Positions 17,178 to 28,366 of a DNA stretch of 64,000 nt are shown one piece after another; positions within the stretch are counted from its first letter, which is position 1, and each line of letters opens with the position of its first letter. The notes under the pieces are model-generated. The model was not told where the DNA came from, did no database searches, and worked only from the letters and a program-made list of their open reading frames with translations. Both the position numbers and the translations under genes were made by a program. The stretch is from Paraburkholderia oxyphila NBRC 105797 (GTDB taxonomy: Bacteria; Pseudomonadota; Gammaproteobacteria; Burkholderiales; Burkholderiaceae): positions 1-64,000 of the forward strand of contig NZ_BAYD01000037.1 in assembly GCF_000685075.1 (NCBI RefSeq). Reading direction: 5' to 3'.

Positions 17178-18248
17178 ATGCCTCGCCCCCTTTCTGCCAC
17201 GATCCACACCGCCGCACTCGCCAATAATCTCGCCGTCGTCCGCAAATACGCGCCGCAGTCGAAAATCTGGGCTGTCGTCAAAGCCAATGCCTACGGGCAC
17301 GGGCTTGCGCGCGCCTTTCCCGGCTTGCGCGCAACGGACGGCTTCGGCCTGCTCGACCTCGAGGAGGCCGTAAAATTGCGCGAACTCGGCTGGGCCGGGC
17401 CGATCCTGCTGCTCGAGGGCTTCTTCCGGCCGACCGACATCGACGTCATCGACCGCTACAGCCTCACCACCGTCGTCCATTGCGACGAGCAGTTGCGCAT
17501 GCTCGAAATGGCGCGCCTTTCGAAGCCGGTCAATATCCAGCTCAAGATGAACAGCGGTATGAACCGGCTCGGCTACACGCCGGAGAAGTACCGCGCGGCG
17601 TGGGAGCGCACGCGCGCCTGTGCAGGCATTGGCCAGATCACGTTGATGACGCACTTTTCGGACGCCGACACGCCGCGCGGGATCGGCGAGCAGATGGCCG
17701 TGTTCGAGCGCGGCGCGCAGGGCATCGCGGGCGCGCGCAGTCTCGCCAATTCGGCGGCCACGCTCTGGCATCCCGAATCGCACTTCGACTGGGTGCGCCC
17801 CGGCATCATTCTGTATGGCGCCTCGCCTTCGGGCGTGGCCTCTGCGCTCGACGGCACCGGCCTGCAGCCGGCCATGACGCTCGCCTCCGAGCTGATCGGC
17901 ACGCAGACGATCGCCGAAGGCCAGAGCGTCGGCTACGGCTCGATCTTCACGGCGCGCCAGCCGATGCGCATCGGCGTGGTGGCTTGCGGCTACGCGGACG
18001 GCTATCCACGCGTGGCGCCCGAGGGCACGCCCGTGATCGTCGATGGCGTGCGCACGCGCGTAGTGGGGCGCGTCTCCATGGACATGCTCACCGTCGACCT
18101 CACGCCGGTGCCGGGCTCGGGCGTGGGCACGCGCGTCGAGCTGTGGGGCGCGAACCTGCCGATCGACGAGGTCGCGCAGGCGTGCGGCACGATCGGCTAC
18201 GAGCTGATGTGCGCCGTCGCGCCGCGCGTGCCGGTGCGGGCGGAATAA
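17178..18248 (+). CDS. alr: Alanine racemase
   Basis: A PLP enzyme that interconverts L- and D-alanine for peptidoglycan. The PLP lysine lies in AVVKANAYGHG near the N-terminus and the second catalytic residue, Tyr, in SVGYGSIF. The 356-residue length is normal. The start at 17178 (MPRPLSATIHTAALANNL) fits homologues better than the ATG at 17163. radA follows after 35 bases on the same strand, so the two may be cotranscribed. Whether it is the biosynthetic (Alr) or catabolic (DadX) paralogue cannot be told; no D-amino-acid dehydrogenase gene is nearby. Confidence 0.96.
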   Translation: MPRPLSATIHTAALANNLAVVRKYAPQSKIWAVVKANAYGHGLARAFPGLRATDGFGLLDLEEAVKLRELGWAGPILLLEGFFRPTDIDVIDRYSLTTVVHCDEQLRMLEMARLSKPVNIQLKMNSGMNRLGYTPEKYRAAWERTRACAGIGQITLMTHFSDADTPRGIGEQMAVFERGAQGIAGARSLANSAATLWHPESHFDWVRPGIILYGASPSGVASALDGTGLQPAMTLASELIGTQTIAEGQSVGYGSIFTARQPMRIGVVACGYADGYPRVAPEGTPVIVDGVRTRVVGRVSMDMLTVDLTPVPGSGVGTRVELWGANLPIDEVAQACGTIGYELMCAVAPRVPVRAE

Positions 18249-18283
18249 GCAGGCGTAAGCGGGCATAACTAGAAACAGGCACC

Positions 18284-19672
18284 ATGGCAAAAAGCATGGC
18301 GAAAGCAAAGACGCTCTATATCTGTAGCGAATGCGGCGGACAGGCGCCGAAGTGGCAAGGGCAGTGCCCCGCATGCGGGGCGTGGAACACGCTGGTGGAA
18401 AGCGTCGCGGAACCGGCGGGCAATCACCGCTTTCAGGCGCTCGCGAAGAGTGCGCCGGTGCGGCGTCTGGCCGACATCGAGGCGTCCGACGTGCCGCGCT
18501 TCACCACGGGCGTCGGCGAGTTCGACCGCGTGCTGGGCGGCGGGCTGGTCGCGGGTGGCGTCGTGCTGATCGGCGGCGATCCCGGTATCGGCAAGTCCAC
18601 GCTGCTGTTGCAATCGCTCGCGCAGATCGCGGCCGAGCGGCGCGCGCTTTACGTGAGCGGCGAAGAGTCGGCGGCGCAGATTGCGTTGCGTGCGCAGCGG
18701 CTTGCGCTGCTCGATCCGGATTCGAAGGCGAGCGAGCTGCAACTGCTCGCCGAAATCCAGCTCGAAAAGATCCAGGCGACCATCGAGGCCGAAAAACCCG
18801 ACGTCGCCGTGATCGACTCCATCCAGACGATCTATTCCGAGGCGCTCACGTCCGCGCCCGGTTCCGTCGCGCAGGTGCGCGAGTGCGCCGCGCAACTCAC
18901 GCGCATCGCCAAGCAGTCGGGGACGGCCATCATCATGGTCGGTCACGTGACGAAAGAGGGCAACCTCGCGGGCCCGCGCGTGCTCGAGCACATCGTCGAT
19001 ACAGTGCTGTACTTCGAGGGCGACACGCATTCGTCGTTCCGGCTCGTGCGCGCGTTCAAGAACCGCTTCGGCGCGGTCAACGAGCTGGGCGTGTTCGCGA
19101 TGACCGAGCGCGGACTGCGCGGCGTGGCGAATCCGTCGGCGCTGTTTCTCTCGCAGCACGAGCAAAGCGTGCCAGGCTCCTGTGTGCTGGTGACGCAAGA
19201 AGGCTCCCGGCCGTTGCTCGTGGAGGTGCAGGCGCTCGTCGATACGGCCCAGGTGCCCAACCCTCGGCGCCTCGCGGTCGGGCTGGAGCAGAACCGCCTC
19301 GCGCTGCTGCTGGCGGTGCTGCATCGTCACGCCGGCATCGGCTGCTTCGATCAGGACGTGTTTCTGAATGCCGTGGGCGGCGTGAAGATCACCGAGCCGG
19401 CCGCCGACCTCGCCGTGCTGCTCGCCATCCATTCATCGATGCGTAACAAGGCGTTGCCTAAGGGTCTGATCGTTTTCGGCGAAGTGGGGCTCGCCGGCGA
19501 GATCCGACCCTCGCCGCGCGGCCAGGATCGTCTGAAGGAAGCGGCCAAGCTCGGTTTTACCTGCGCGCTGATTCCCCGCGCCAATGCGCCGAAGCAGCCG
19601 ATCGAAGGATTGAACGTGCTCGCCGTGGAGCGGATCGAGGAGGCCATCGACCGCGTGCGCGAGCTGGAGTAG
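18284..19672 (+). CDS. radA: DNA repair protein RadA
   Basis: A 462-residue RecA-like ATPase and branch-migration helicase used in recombinational repair. It has the N-terminal four-cysteine zinc finger (CSECGGQAPKWQGQCPACG), Walker A GGDPGIGKST, the RadA-specific KNRFG motif and a Lon-protease-like C-terminal domain. The start could be ATG 18284 or ATG 18296 (MAKAKTLYICSECG), which fits most homologues. It lies 35 bases after alr. The downstream gap carries the promoter for the next small gene. Confidence 0.96.
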   Translation: MAKSMAKAKTLYICSECGGQAPKWQGQCPACGAWNTLVESVAEPAGNHRFQALAKSAPVRRLADIEASDVPRFTTGVGEFDRVLGGGLVAGGVVLIGGDPGIGKSTLLLQSLAQIAAERRALYVSGEESAAQIALRAQRLALLDPDSKASELQLLAEIQLEKIQATIEAEKPDVAVIDSIQTIYSEALTSAPGSVAQVRECAAQLTRIAKQSGTAIIMVGHVTKEGNLAGPRVLEHIVDTVLYFEGDTHSSFRLVRAFKNRFGAVNELGVFAMTERGLRGVANPSALFLSQHEQSVPGSCVLVTQEGSRPLLVEVQALVDTAQVPNPRRLAVGLEQNRLALLLAVLHRHAGIGCFDQDVFLNAVGGVKITEPAADLAVLLAIHSSMRNKALPKGLIVFGEVGLAGEIRPSPRGQDRLKEAAKLGFTCALIPRANAPKQPIEGLNVLAVERIEEAIDRVRELE

Positions 19673-19769
19673 GCCGGGCGCGACGGCGCGGTCTGTCGCG
19701 TAATGATTAGTAACAACCCTGGTACGTACTGTAACCTTTTCGTTTCGCGATTTCCCTATCCTTGCGCGG

Positions 19770-20069
19770 ATGTTCAACTCCGTATCCAGCGGAAAGGATA
19801 GCGACTTGAAACAGATTGAATCGTCCATCGGCGGCAACCCGGTCGTCGTGCGCGGCTGCCGCGTCTCCGAGCCGCTCTTGCAGCCTTGGGGCAGCAGCTG
19901 CCGCATCGTCGAGTGGATCGACAGCGACGGCCGCATCTCGCGTCAGGTGGTGGCCGGCAACGTCACGGCGGCGCAGGTGCGCAGCACCATTGCGCATCAT
20001 GTGGAAGGCCGCAAGCACGTGCTCTACGACGACGAACGCGCACCGCGTCAGACGCTGCCGCGCCGCTAG
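19770..20069 (+). CDS. Small hypothetical protein, probably DUF2866 family
   Basis: A 99-residue soluble protein with no signal peptide or membrane segment. The central part (NPVVVRGCRVSEPLLQPWG, then CRIVEWIDSDGRISRQVV) resembles the Burkholderiaceae-restricted DUF2866 family; this assignment is from memory and not firm. The start is uncertain. ATG 19770 has little in front of it, while a TTG at 19806 is preceded by GGAAAGGA at good distance and would give 87 residues starting at KQIESSIGG. It stands alone between radA and a terminator-bounded CoA transferase. Function unknown. Confidence 0.65.
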   Translation: MFNSVSSGKDSDLKQIESSIGGNPVVVRGCRVSEPLLQPWGSSCRIVEWIDSDGRISRQVVAGNVTAAQVRSTIAHHVEGRKHVLYDDERAPRQTLPRR

Positions 20070-20099
20070 GCCGGCGTCCTCACCTCATCCCGCCATCGA

Positions 20100-20151
20100 G
20101 AAAATGGGCGCTTGAAGCTCCGTTTCGGAGTGCCATCAGGCGCCCATTTTC
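20100..20151. terminator. Bidirectional terminator-like hairpin
   Basis: GAAAATGGGCGC and GCGCCCATTTTC form a perfect 12-bp stem enclosing a smaller hairpin (GCTCCG/CGGAGT). It separates the small hypothetical gene from the convergent CoA transferase gene and could stop transcripts from both sides, ending in TTTT in each direction. Confidence 0.75.
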
Positions 20152-20168
20152 GTCTTCCCGCAGTTCGC

Positions 20169-21368
20169 TCAACCCCAGGGACCATAGTTGAACGGCTTCT
20201 TGCCGGGCGGCTGGCCGGCCTGTGCCGGGTTGCTCCCGGGCGCGCCGGCGGGCGCAGTGGCGGGGAAAGCGGCGCCCTGACCGGCTGCGCGGCGCGCCGC
20301 GGCTTCGCGCTGGGCGGCGGCCTCGTCCAGCAGCGCCTGCAGGACTTCGGGGTTGAAAAGCGGGTGGTTGGCGGCCTCGCCGGGCGTGAGGACGGGCGAA
20401 ACGCAGCAGTCGATCACTTCGAGCCGGTCTATCCACGTCTGCAGCGTTTCGCTGGCGATGAGCGCGGCGAGTTCGCGCGTGAGCGCTACCGCGTCCGACC
20501 CGCCTGGCGCCTGGCCGAGACTCCAGTGCCGCTGGGCCCAATCCTCGCGGCCGATGGCCGTGCACAACGCCTGCCAGAACTTGAGTTCGAGCGCGCCGAC
20601 GGCGAGCCAGCGCTCGTCCTGGGTGCGGTACAGGTTGTAGCAGGGCACGCCGCCGTTGAGCAGGCCACCGCCGGGCTGGAGCGCCGCTGCGTCGTCGTTG
20701 GCGAGCGCGACTTGGGCCATCACGTTGTGCGCATGTGCCTGGTGTGCCATGGAGATGTCGATGAAACGGCCCTCGCCGCCGCGCGCCACGTGCCAGAGCG
20801 CGGCGAGGATCTGTGTGAGCGCCGCCTGCGCGCCGCCGAGCAGATCGGCGATCTGGAAGTTCGGCAGCACGGGTTCGCCCTCGCGCGTGGCGATCTGGTC
20901 GAGCACGCCCGCGTAAGCGATGTAGTTCAGGTCGTGGCCCGCCCGGTCGGAGAACGGCCCCTTCGTGCCATAGCCCGTGATCGCGCAGTAGACGAGCTTG
21001 GGGTTGTTCGCGCGCAATGTTTCGTAGCCGAGGCCGAGCCGCTCCATCACGCCGGGGCGAAAGCTTTCCACCAGCACGTCGGCGTCGCGCGCGAGCGCGA
21101 GCAGCACGGCGCGGCCGCCTTCGGACTTGAGGTCGAGGCGCGTCTCGCGCTTGCCGCGGTTGACGAGCCGGTAGAACGCGCCTGGGCGGCCTGCGACTTC
21201 GTCTTCGGCGCTTTGCATCATGTTGCGCGCCGCGTCGCCGGTGCCCGGCGGTTCGATCTTCAGCACGTCGGCGCCCATTTCCGCGAGGCGCAGCGTGGCC
21301 ACGGGCCCGGGCAGGAGCCGGGTCAGATCGAGAACGCGCAGGCCCTGCAGTGCGGGGGGTATCGACAC
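20169..21368 (-). CDS. CaiB/BaiF family (class III) CoA transferase
   Basis: A 399-residue class III CoA transferase. It starts with PPALQGLRVLDLTRLLPGPVA, typical of the family, and contains PPGTGDAARN, the CoA-binding region, and GHDLNYIAYAG. The sequence is close to the alpha-methylacyl-CoA racemase branch, so it may epimerise a 2-methylacyl-CoA or move CoA between acids; I cannot choose. The C-terminal 45 residues are Ala/Pro/Gly-rich. The ABC-F gene ends 55 bases upstream in the same orientation. Confidence 0.87.
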   Translation of the reverse strand: MSIPPALQGLRVLDLTRLLPGPVATLRLAEMGADVLKIEPPGTGDAARNMMQSAEDEVAGRPGAFYRLVNRGKRETRLDLKSEGGRAVLLALARDADVLVESFRPGVMERLGLGYETLRANNPKLVYCAITGYGTKGPFSDRAGHDLNYIAYAGVLDQIATREGEPVLPNFQIADLLGGAQAALTQILAALWHVARGGEGRFIDISMAHQAHAHNVMAQVALANDDAAALQPGGGLLNGGVPCYNLYRTQDERWLAVGALELKFWQALCTAIGREDWAQRHWSLGQAPGGSDAVALTRELAALIASETLQTWIDRLEVIDCCVSPVLTPGEAANHPLFNPEVLQALLDEAAAQREAAARRAAGQGAAFPATAPAGAPGSNPAQAGQPPGKKPFNYGPWG

Positions 21369-21423
21369 TCGTTTGGCTCCTGAAAATGACGCTGGCCGGG
21401 GCGCCGTGCCCGCCAGCAGGGCG

Positions 21424-23364
<1,941 letters not shown>

Positions 23365-23530
23365 GAGAGCGCCAGCAGGGATAAAACGTAAAGCGCTATT
23401 TTAGACTGCCCGGAGGCTGCGCCGGCATCGGCCGAACGGCTAACGCGCGTAATCAGGCATCCGGCCATTCGGCCAGGCTGTGGCGGGCCGGTTTTCTCAC
23501 GTAGACTGGCGCTTTCGTTGGGAGAGCCAG

Positions 23531-24013
23531 ATGTCGACGGTTTATTCGTTTTCGGCCGAGCCGCTCGGCGGCGGCACGCCGGTGAGCTTCGAGCAATATG
23601 CGGGCAAGATCATCCTGATCGTCAATACGGCGAGCGAATGCGGGTTCACGCCGCAGTACGCAGGCTTGCAGCAGTTGCATCAGCAGTACGCCGCGCGCGG
23701 CCTCGCGGTGCTCGGTTTCCCGTGCAATCAGTTCGGCAAGCAGGAGCCGGGCGACGCCGTGCAGATCGGCGCGTTTTGCGAGAAGAATTTCGGCGTCACG
23801 TTTCCGATGTTCGAGAAGATCGACGTGAACGGGGCAAACGCGCATCCGCTCTACAAGTGGCTCAAGGGCGAGGCGCCGGGGGTGCTCGGCATCGGCCGGA
23901 TCAAATGGAACTTCACGAAGTTCCTCGTGGACCGCAATGGCAACGTCGTCAAGCGCTATGCGCCGGCCACGAAGCCCGATGCCATTGCTGCGGACATCGA
24001 AGCCCTGCTCTAA
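23531..24013 (+). CDS. Glutathione peroxidase-family peroxidase
   Basis: A 160-residue peroxidase of the thioredoxin fold that reduces hydroperoxides with thioredoxin or glutathione. The catalytic Cys is in NTASECGFTPQY, the Gln in FPCNQFGKQEPG and the Trp/Asn in KWNFTKFL, giving the full Cys-Gln-Trp-Asn set. Cys is used instead of selenocysteine, as in most bacteria. A purine-rich site (GGGAGAG) lies before ATG 23531; the longer frame from 23480 has no support. It is convergent with the cardiolipin synthase gene, 18 bases away. Confidence 0.94.
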   Translation: MSTVYSFSAEPLGGGTPVSFEQYAGKIILIVNTASECGFTPQYAGLQQLHQQYAARGLAVLGFPCNQFGKQEPGDAVQIGAFCEKNFGVTFPMFEKIDVNGANAHPLYKWLKGEAPGVLGIGRIKWNFTKFLVDRNGNVVKRYAPATKPDAIAADIEALL

Positions 24014-24031
24014 AGGCCGCTTGAAGGCGCG

Positions 24032-25495
24032 CTACAGAATCGGCGCGAAGAGGCGCGCGACATGCATCGCGATCTTGCGCCACGCGCGCGCGTTGCGGTA
24101 TTCGCTGCGGTCGATCTCGAAGGTGTCCTCGAAATCGCGCAGCAGCATCGCCTCCACGTCCGACGCAAAGCCGCGGTGCACGGTCAGCACCATGATCTCG
24201 AAGTTCAGGCGGAACGACCGGTTGTCCAGGTTCGCGCTGCCGATGGCGGCGGCGGTGTCGTCGATCAGCACGACCTTCTGGTGCAGGAAGCCCGGCTTGT
24301 AGCGGAAGATGCGGATGCCCGCGCGCACCGCGTCGAAGGCGTAGAGCGTCGAAGCCGCGAACACCACCAGGTGATCGCGCCGGCTCGGGATCATGATGCG
24401 CACGTCCACGCCGCGCAGGGCCGCGAGGCGCAGCGCCGAGAACACGGCCTCGTCGGGCACGAGATAGGGCGTCGTGATCCAGATGCGCTTTTTCGCGGCG
24501 TTGATCGCCTCGACGAAGAAGAGCGAGCACGTCTCCTGCCGATCGGCGGGGCCGGTGGGCATCACGAGGCAGTGCATGTCGTCGCCGTCGCGCGGCTTGA
24601 GCGCCGGTGGCGCGCAGCCCGGCAACTCCTGGGTGACCCAGTACCAGTCTTCGGTGAAGGCGAACTGGATGTTCGCCACCACGGGACCGCGCACTTCGAT
24701 GTGGGTGTCGCGCCACGGCGAGAGAGGCGGCTTCGCGCCCAGATATTCGACGCCCACGTTGTGGCCGCCCACGAAAGCGCGCTCGCCATCCACCACCACG
24801 ATCTTGCGGTGGTTGCGGAAGTTGAGCTGGAAACGGTTGACGAAGCGGCGTTTCGTCGAGAACGGATGCACTTCGATGCCGCCCGCGCGCAGCTCGTTCA
24901 CGTAGCTCGCGGGCAGGTCGAAGCTGCCGATGCTGTCGTAGAGGAACAGCACGCGCACGCCGCGCGCCGCGCAGGCGAGCAGGATCTCCTTGAGCATGTC
25001 GCCGAGCGCGTCGGCGCGCACGATGAAGAACTGCACGATCACGTAATGGCGCGCCTCTTCGATGGCGTCGAAGATCGCGGCAAAGGTGGCCTCGCCGTTG
25101 ACGAGCGTGCGCACTGTGTTGCCCGGCACGAGCGGCATGCCGCCCAGATGCGAGAACGTGCGGATCACGCGCGTGCTCAATTCGTCGGCTGGCCAGTCGC
25201 CCGTATTGGTGAGTCCGTCGGCCGCGGCGCCGGACTGGCTCCAGTCGGGCACATGTGCGCGTGTGCGCAGTGTTTCGTTGCGCAGGCGACGCGCGTCGGC
25301 GTAACCCTCGAACTTGCTGCGGCCGAGGAACAGATACGGGATCAGTGTGAGGTAGGGCATCGTCGCGAGCGAGACGGCCCAGGCGATCGCGCCTTGCGAG
25401 GTGCGTGTGTTGAGGATGGCGTGGCCCGCCGCGATCACGCCGAGCAGATGGATGATCGCGAGCAGGGTGCCGAGGGTTGACCAGTCGAATCGCAT
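24032..25495 (-). CDS. cls: Cardiolipin synthase (phospholipase D family)
   Basis: A 487-residue inner-membrane enzyme that condenses two phosphatidylglycerols to cardiolipin. Two N-terminal membrane segments (residues 8-28 and 37-57) are followed by two PLD repeats with HKD-type motifs. The first is HRKIVVVD at 229-236 and the second HQKVVLID at 405-412, in which Gln replaces the residue between His and Lys as is common. The start at 25495 (MRFDWSTLGTLL) is chosen because it leads directly into the first membrane segment; an in-frame extension to 25654 is basic and unlike the family. A 244-base gap precedes it. Confidence 0.92.
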   Translation of the reverse strand: MRFDWSTLGTLLAIIHLLGVIAAGHAILNTRTSQGAIAWAVSLATMPYLTLIPYLFLGRSKFEGYADARRLRNETLRTRAHVPDWSQSGAAADGLTNTGDWPADELSTRVIRTFSHLGGMPLVPGNTVRTLVNGEATFAAIFDAIEEARHYVIVQFFIVRADALGDMLKEILLACAARGVRVLFLYDSIGSFDLPASYVNELRAGGIEVHPFSTKRRFVNRFQLNFRNHRKIVVVDGERAFVGGHNVGVEYLGAKPPLSPWRDTHIEVRGPVVANIQFAFTEDWYWVTQELPGCAPPALKPRDGDDMHCLVMPTGPADRQETCSLFFVEAINAAKKRIWITTPYLVPDEAVFSALRLAALRGVDVRIMIPSRRDHLVVFAASTLYAFDAVRAGIRIFRYKPGFLHQKVVLIDDTAAAIGSANLDNRSFRLNFEIMVLTVHRGFASDVEAMLLRDFEDTFEIDRSEYRNARAWRKIAMHVARLFAPIL

Positions 25496-25739
25496 AAAGC
25501 CGCGGGACGCTCCTGAAGGCGTACGGCGCGCGGCGAGCGCGCGGATCTTGCGAGCCGCCAGACGTCCATGCCGCGTGAGCCGGGAAACGCTCATCTTACC
25601 GAAGCCTGTCGGGTGGCGGCGGTTGGGCTGGCACGCCCGCTTTGCGCCAGGCATGGGCGCGTGCCCGGGTGAACGCCGCCACGCAGCGCCCCCGGGGCGC
25701 CGCTGGCGGCTACGGCCCTCGATCGGGCCGGTGTCGGGC

Positions 25740-26636
25740 TTAGACCGGCAGGTCCGCGGCCTGGATCAGGAACACCTGGTCGTCGCCCGCGCTCGTCGAG
25801 AGCCAGACGAGTTCGAGACCGCCGAACGCGGCTTCCACGTGCGCACGCTCGTTGCCGATCTCGACCACGAGCACGCCGTCGTCGGTCAGCCAGTTGCGCG
25901 CTTCGCCGATGATGCGGCGCACGATGTCCATGCCGTCCACGCCGCCCGCGAGCGCCATCTCCGGTTCGTGGCGGTACTCGGGCGGCAGCGATTTCATCGA
26001 TTCGGCGTTCACGTACGGCGGATTCGTGATGATCACGTCGTAGCGGCGCTCGGGCAGCGGCGCGTACAGGTCGCCTTCGAAGAGCGAGATGCGCTCGTCG
26101 AGGCCGTGCTCGTGGACATTGCGCGCCGCGACTTCGAGCGCGGGCGCCGAGAGGTCGACGGCGTCGATGTCGGCGTTCGGGAACGCGTGCGCCGCGAGGA
26201 TCGCGAGACTCGCCGAGCCCGTGCACAGCTCGAGCACGCCACTGACTTGCTCGGGGTCTTCGACATAAGGCTGCAGACCGTCCTCGAGCAGCTCGCCGAT
26301 GAACGAGCGCGGCACGATCACGCGCTCGTCGACGTAAAAGCGCAGGCCGTGCATCCACGCTTCCTGCGTGATGTAGGCGGCGGGCACACGCTCGTTCGCG
26401 CGGCGCTCGATCACGCCGAGCACCTTGTCGATTTCCTCGGGTGCGAGGCGCGCGTCCAGAAACGGATCGAGCAGGTCGAGCGGCAGATGCAGCGTGTGCA
26501 GGATCAGGTACGCGGCTTCGTCGTAGGCGTTGGACGAGCCGTGGCCGAACGCGAGCTGCGCAGCCGTAAAGCGCGAGACGCCGTAGCGCAGCAAATCGCG
26601 AACGGTAGAGAAGGTCGTGGCTAGCGGATGGGTCAT
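25740..26636 (-). CDS. prmB: Ribosomal protein L3 N5-glutamine methyltransferase PrmB
   Basis: A class I SAM-dependent methyltransferase of 298 residues that methylates a glutamine of ribosomal protein L3. It contains LELCTGSASLAILAA, the SAM-binding loop, and the NPPY motif (ITNPPYVNAESM) that binds the amide. The N-terminal helical domain (LLRYGVSRFTAA) fits PrmB rather than PrmC. It lies 41 bases after dapE on the same strand, so it is probably the last gene of the dap operon. Confidence 0.95.
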   Translation of the reverse strand: MTHPLATTFSTVRDLLRYGVSRFTAAQLAFGHGSSNAYDEAAYLILHTLHLPLDLLDPFLDARLAPEEIDKVLGVIERRANERVPAAYITQEAWMHGLRFYVDERVIVPRSFIGELLEDGLQPYVEDPEQVSGVLELCTGSASLAILAAHAFPNADIDAVDLSAPALEVAARNVHEHGLDERISLFEGDLYAPLPERRYDVIITNPPYVNAESMKSLPPEYRHEPEMALAGGVDGMDIVRRIIGEARNWLTDDGVLVVEIGNERAHVEAAFGGLELVWLSTSAGDDQVFLIQAADLPV

Positions 26637-26677
26637 GTTTTGTACTCCAGCGGTATTCCAGCAGGCTCGGGCGCCAC

Positions 26678-27817
26678 TCAGGCAATCAATTGTTCCAGCA
26701 CGCGGCGGTACACGTTCTTGAGCGGGTCGATGAATTTCACTTCGATGTGCTCATCGATCTTGTGGATGCTGCCGTTGGGCGGTCCGAACTCGACGACCTG
26801 CGGGCACATGCGCGCGATGAAACGGCCATCGGACGTGCCGCCCGTGGTCGACAGCTCGGTGCTCACGCCGGTCTCGTCGAGGATCGCCTTCTCGAGCGCG
26901 TTCGAAAGCGCGCCGCGCGGGGTGAGGAAGGGCAGGCCGCTCACGCTCCACTGCAGATCGTATTCGAGGCCGTGCTTGTCGAGGATTTCGTGCACGCGCT
27001 TTTGCAGGCCTTCCACCGTGCTGGCCGTCGAGAAGCGGAAGTTGAACATCACGTCGGCGTGGCCGGGGATCACATTGGATGCGCCGGTGCCGCTATGGAG
27101 GTTGGAAACCTGCCAGGTGGTGGGCGGGAAGTATTCGTTGCCGTCGTCCCACTTTTCGGCGACGAGTTCGGCCAGTGCCGGCGCGAGCAGATGCACGGGA
27201 TTCTTCGCGAGATGCGGATACGCGATGTGGCCCTGTACGCCCTTCACGACGAGCTTGCCCGACATCGAGCCGCGCCGGCCGTTCTTCACGCAGTCGCCGA
27301 GCGTGTGCGTGGAAGTGGGTTCGCCCACGATGCAGTAATCCATCTTTTCGCCGCGCGCCTGCAGTGCCTCGACCACCTTGACGGTGCCGTCGGTGGCGGG
27401 GCCTTCTTCGTCGCTCGTGATGAGAAAGGCGATCGCGCCGCGATGCTGCGGGTGCGCTGCCACGAACTCTTCGCTGGCCACGACGAAGGCGGCGAGCGAG
27501 GTCTTCATGTCGGCGGCGCCGCGGCCCCAGAGCTTGCCGTCACGGTGCGCGGGCTCGAACGGCGGCGAGCTCCATTGCTCGAGCGGGCCCGTGGGCACGA
27601 CGTCGGTGTGGCCCGCGAAGGCGAGCAGCGGGCCCGCGGCGCCCGCCGTGCCGCGCTTGACGGCCCAGAGATTGGTCACGCCGTTGGATTCGATCGTTTC
27701 GCACGCGAAGCCGAGCGCGGCAAGGCGTTCGGTCATGATGCGCTGGCAGTGCTGGTCGTCGGGCGTCACGGACGCACGTGCGATCAGGGCTTCGGTAAGG
27801 GCGAGGGTGGCGGACAT
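26678..27817 (-). CDS. dapE: Succinyl-diaminopimelate desuccinylase
   Basis: A zinc-dependent M20 hydrolase of 379 residues that releases succinate from N-succinyl-LL-diaminopimelate. Metal ligands are seen in FAGHTDVVPTG, WGRGAADMK and SDEEGPA, the last containing the catalytic Glu. The ATG at 27817 (MSATLALTEALIARASVTPDD) fits DapE; the frame to 27970 is extra. It follows the ArsC-like gene by 180 bases and precedes prmB. With dapC and dapD nearby this completes the succinylase branch of lysine and meso-diaminopimelate synthesis, except for steps encoded elsewhere. Confidence 0.97.
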   Translation of the reverse strand: MSATLALTEALIARASVTPDDQHCQRIMTERLAALGFACETIESNGVTNLWAVKRGTAGAAGPLLAFAGHTDVVPTGPLEQWSSPPFEPAHRDGKLWGRGAADMKTSLAAFVVASEEFVAAHPQHRGAIAFLITSDEEGPATDGTVKVVEALQARGEKMDYCIVGEPTSTHTLGDCVKNGRRGSMSGKLVVKGVQGHIAYPHLAKNPVHLLAPALAELVAEKWDDGNEYFPPTTWQVSNLHSGTGASNVIPGHADVMFNFRFSTASTVEGLQKRVHEILDKHGLEYDLQWSVSGLPFLTPRGALSNALEKAILDETGVSTELSTTGGTSDGRFIARMCPQVVEFGPPNGSIHKIDEHIEVKFIDPLKNVYRRVLEQLIA

Positions 27818-27997
27818 GAATGGACCACTTTCAATAAAAATGCCGGCGCCGCTGATCGAACAGGGGCCGGCAACAGCAAGGGATAACAGTGTGCGCCCGA
27901 TTTGGCAAAGCCGTGGCAAACCTGTGCCGTTAGCGTGCTGAAGCTTGCCGGCCGCGTTCATCGGGCGCACGCGGCGCTCAACCTGGGCGCGCCGCGT

Positions 27998-28366
27998 TCA
28001 GGCGAACAGCGTCTCGTACTGATCGGCGGAAAAACCCAGCGTCTTCACGCGGCCGTTCACGGCGAGCACCGGCCGCTTGATGATCGACGGCTTGTGGATC
28101 ATCAGCGCGATCGCGCCGGCGGTCGTGTCGGCTTCGGCCTTGTGCACGTCGGAGAGCCCGCGCCAGGTTGTGCCGCGCTTGTTGATGAGCTGGTCCAGCG
28201 ACACATCCTTGAGCCAGTCCTGAACCAGCGCATTCGAGACGCCCGCCTTCTTGAAGTCGTGAAACTCGAACTCGACGCCGTGCTCTTCGAGCCACACGCG
28301 GGCCTTCTTCACGGTGTCGCAGTTCGGAATGCCGTAGACGACGACGGTCTTTGCGGCCTTCGCCAT
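27998..28366 (-). CDS. ArsC/Spx-type thioredoxin-fold protein (YffB-like)
   Basis: A 122-residue thioredoxin-fold protein of the arsenate reductase family. It begins VVVYGIPNCDTVKKARVWLEEHGVEFEFHDFKK, with a single N-terminal Cys in NCDTV and no second Cys three residues on. This fits the YffB branch rather than classical arsenate reductases. YffB-like proteins bind glutathione and are thought to act as thiol reductases. Its ATG shares one base with the dapD stop codon, so it is translationally coupled to lysine biosynthesis, an arrangement also seen elsewhere in proteobacteria. Direct link to diaminopimelate synthesis is unproven. Confidence 0.85.
   Translation of the reverse strand: MAKAAKTVVVYGIPNCDTVKKARVWLEEHGVEFEFHDFKKAGVSNALVQDWLKDVSLDQLINKRGTTWRGLSDVHKAEADTTAGAIALMIHKPSIIKRPVLAVNGRVKTLGFSADQYETLFA

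Noticed and set aside
25629..25645. A sigma54-like TGGCAC...TTTGC sequence upstream of cls
   Set aside because: Spacing between the -24 and -12 elements is two bases too long and it points away from cls.
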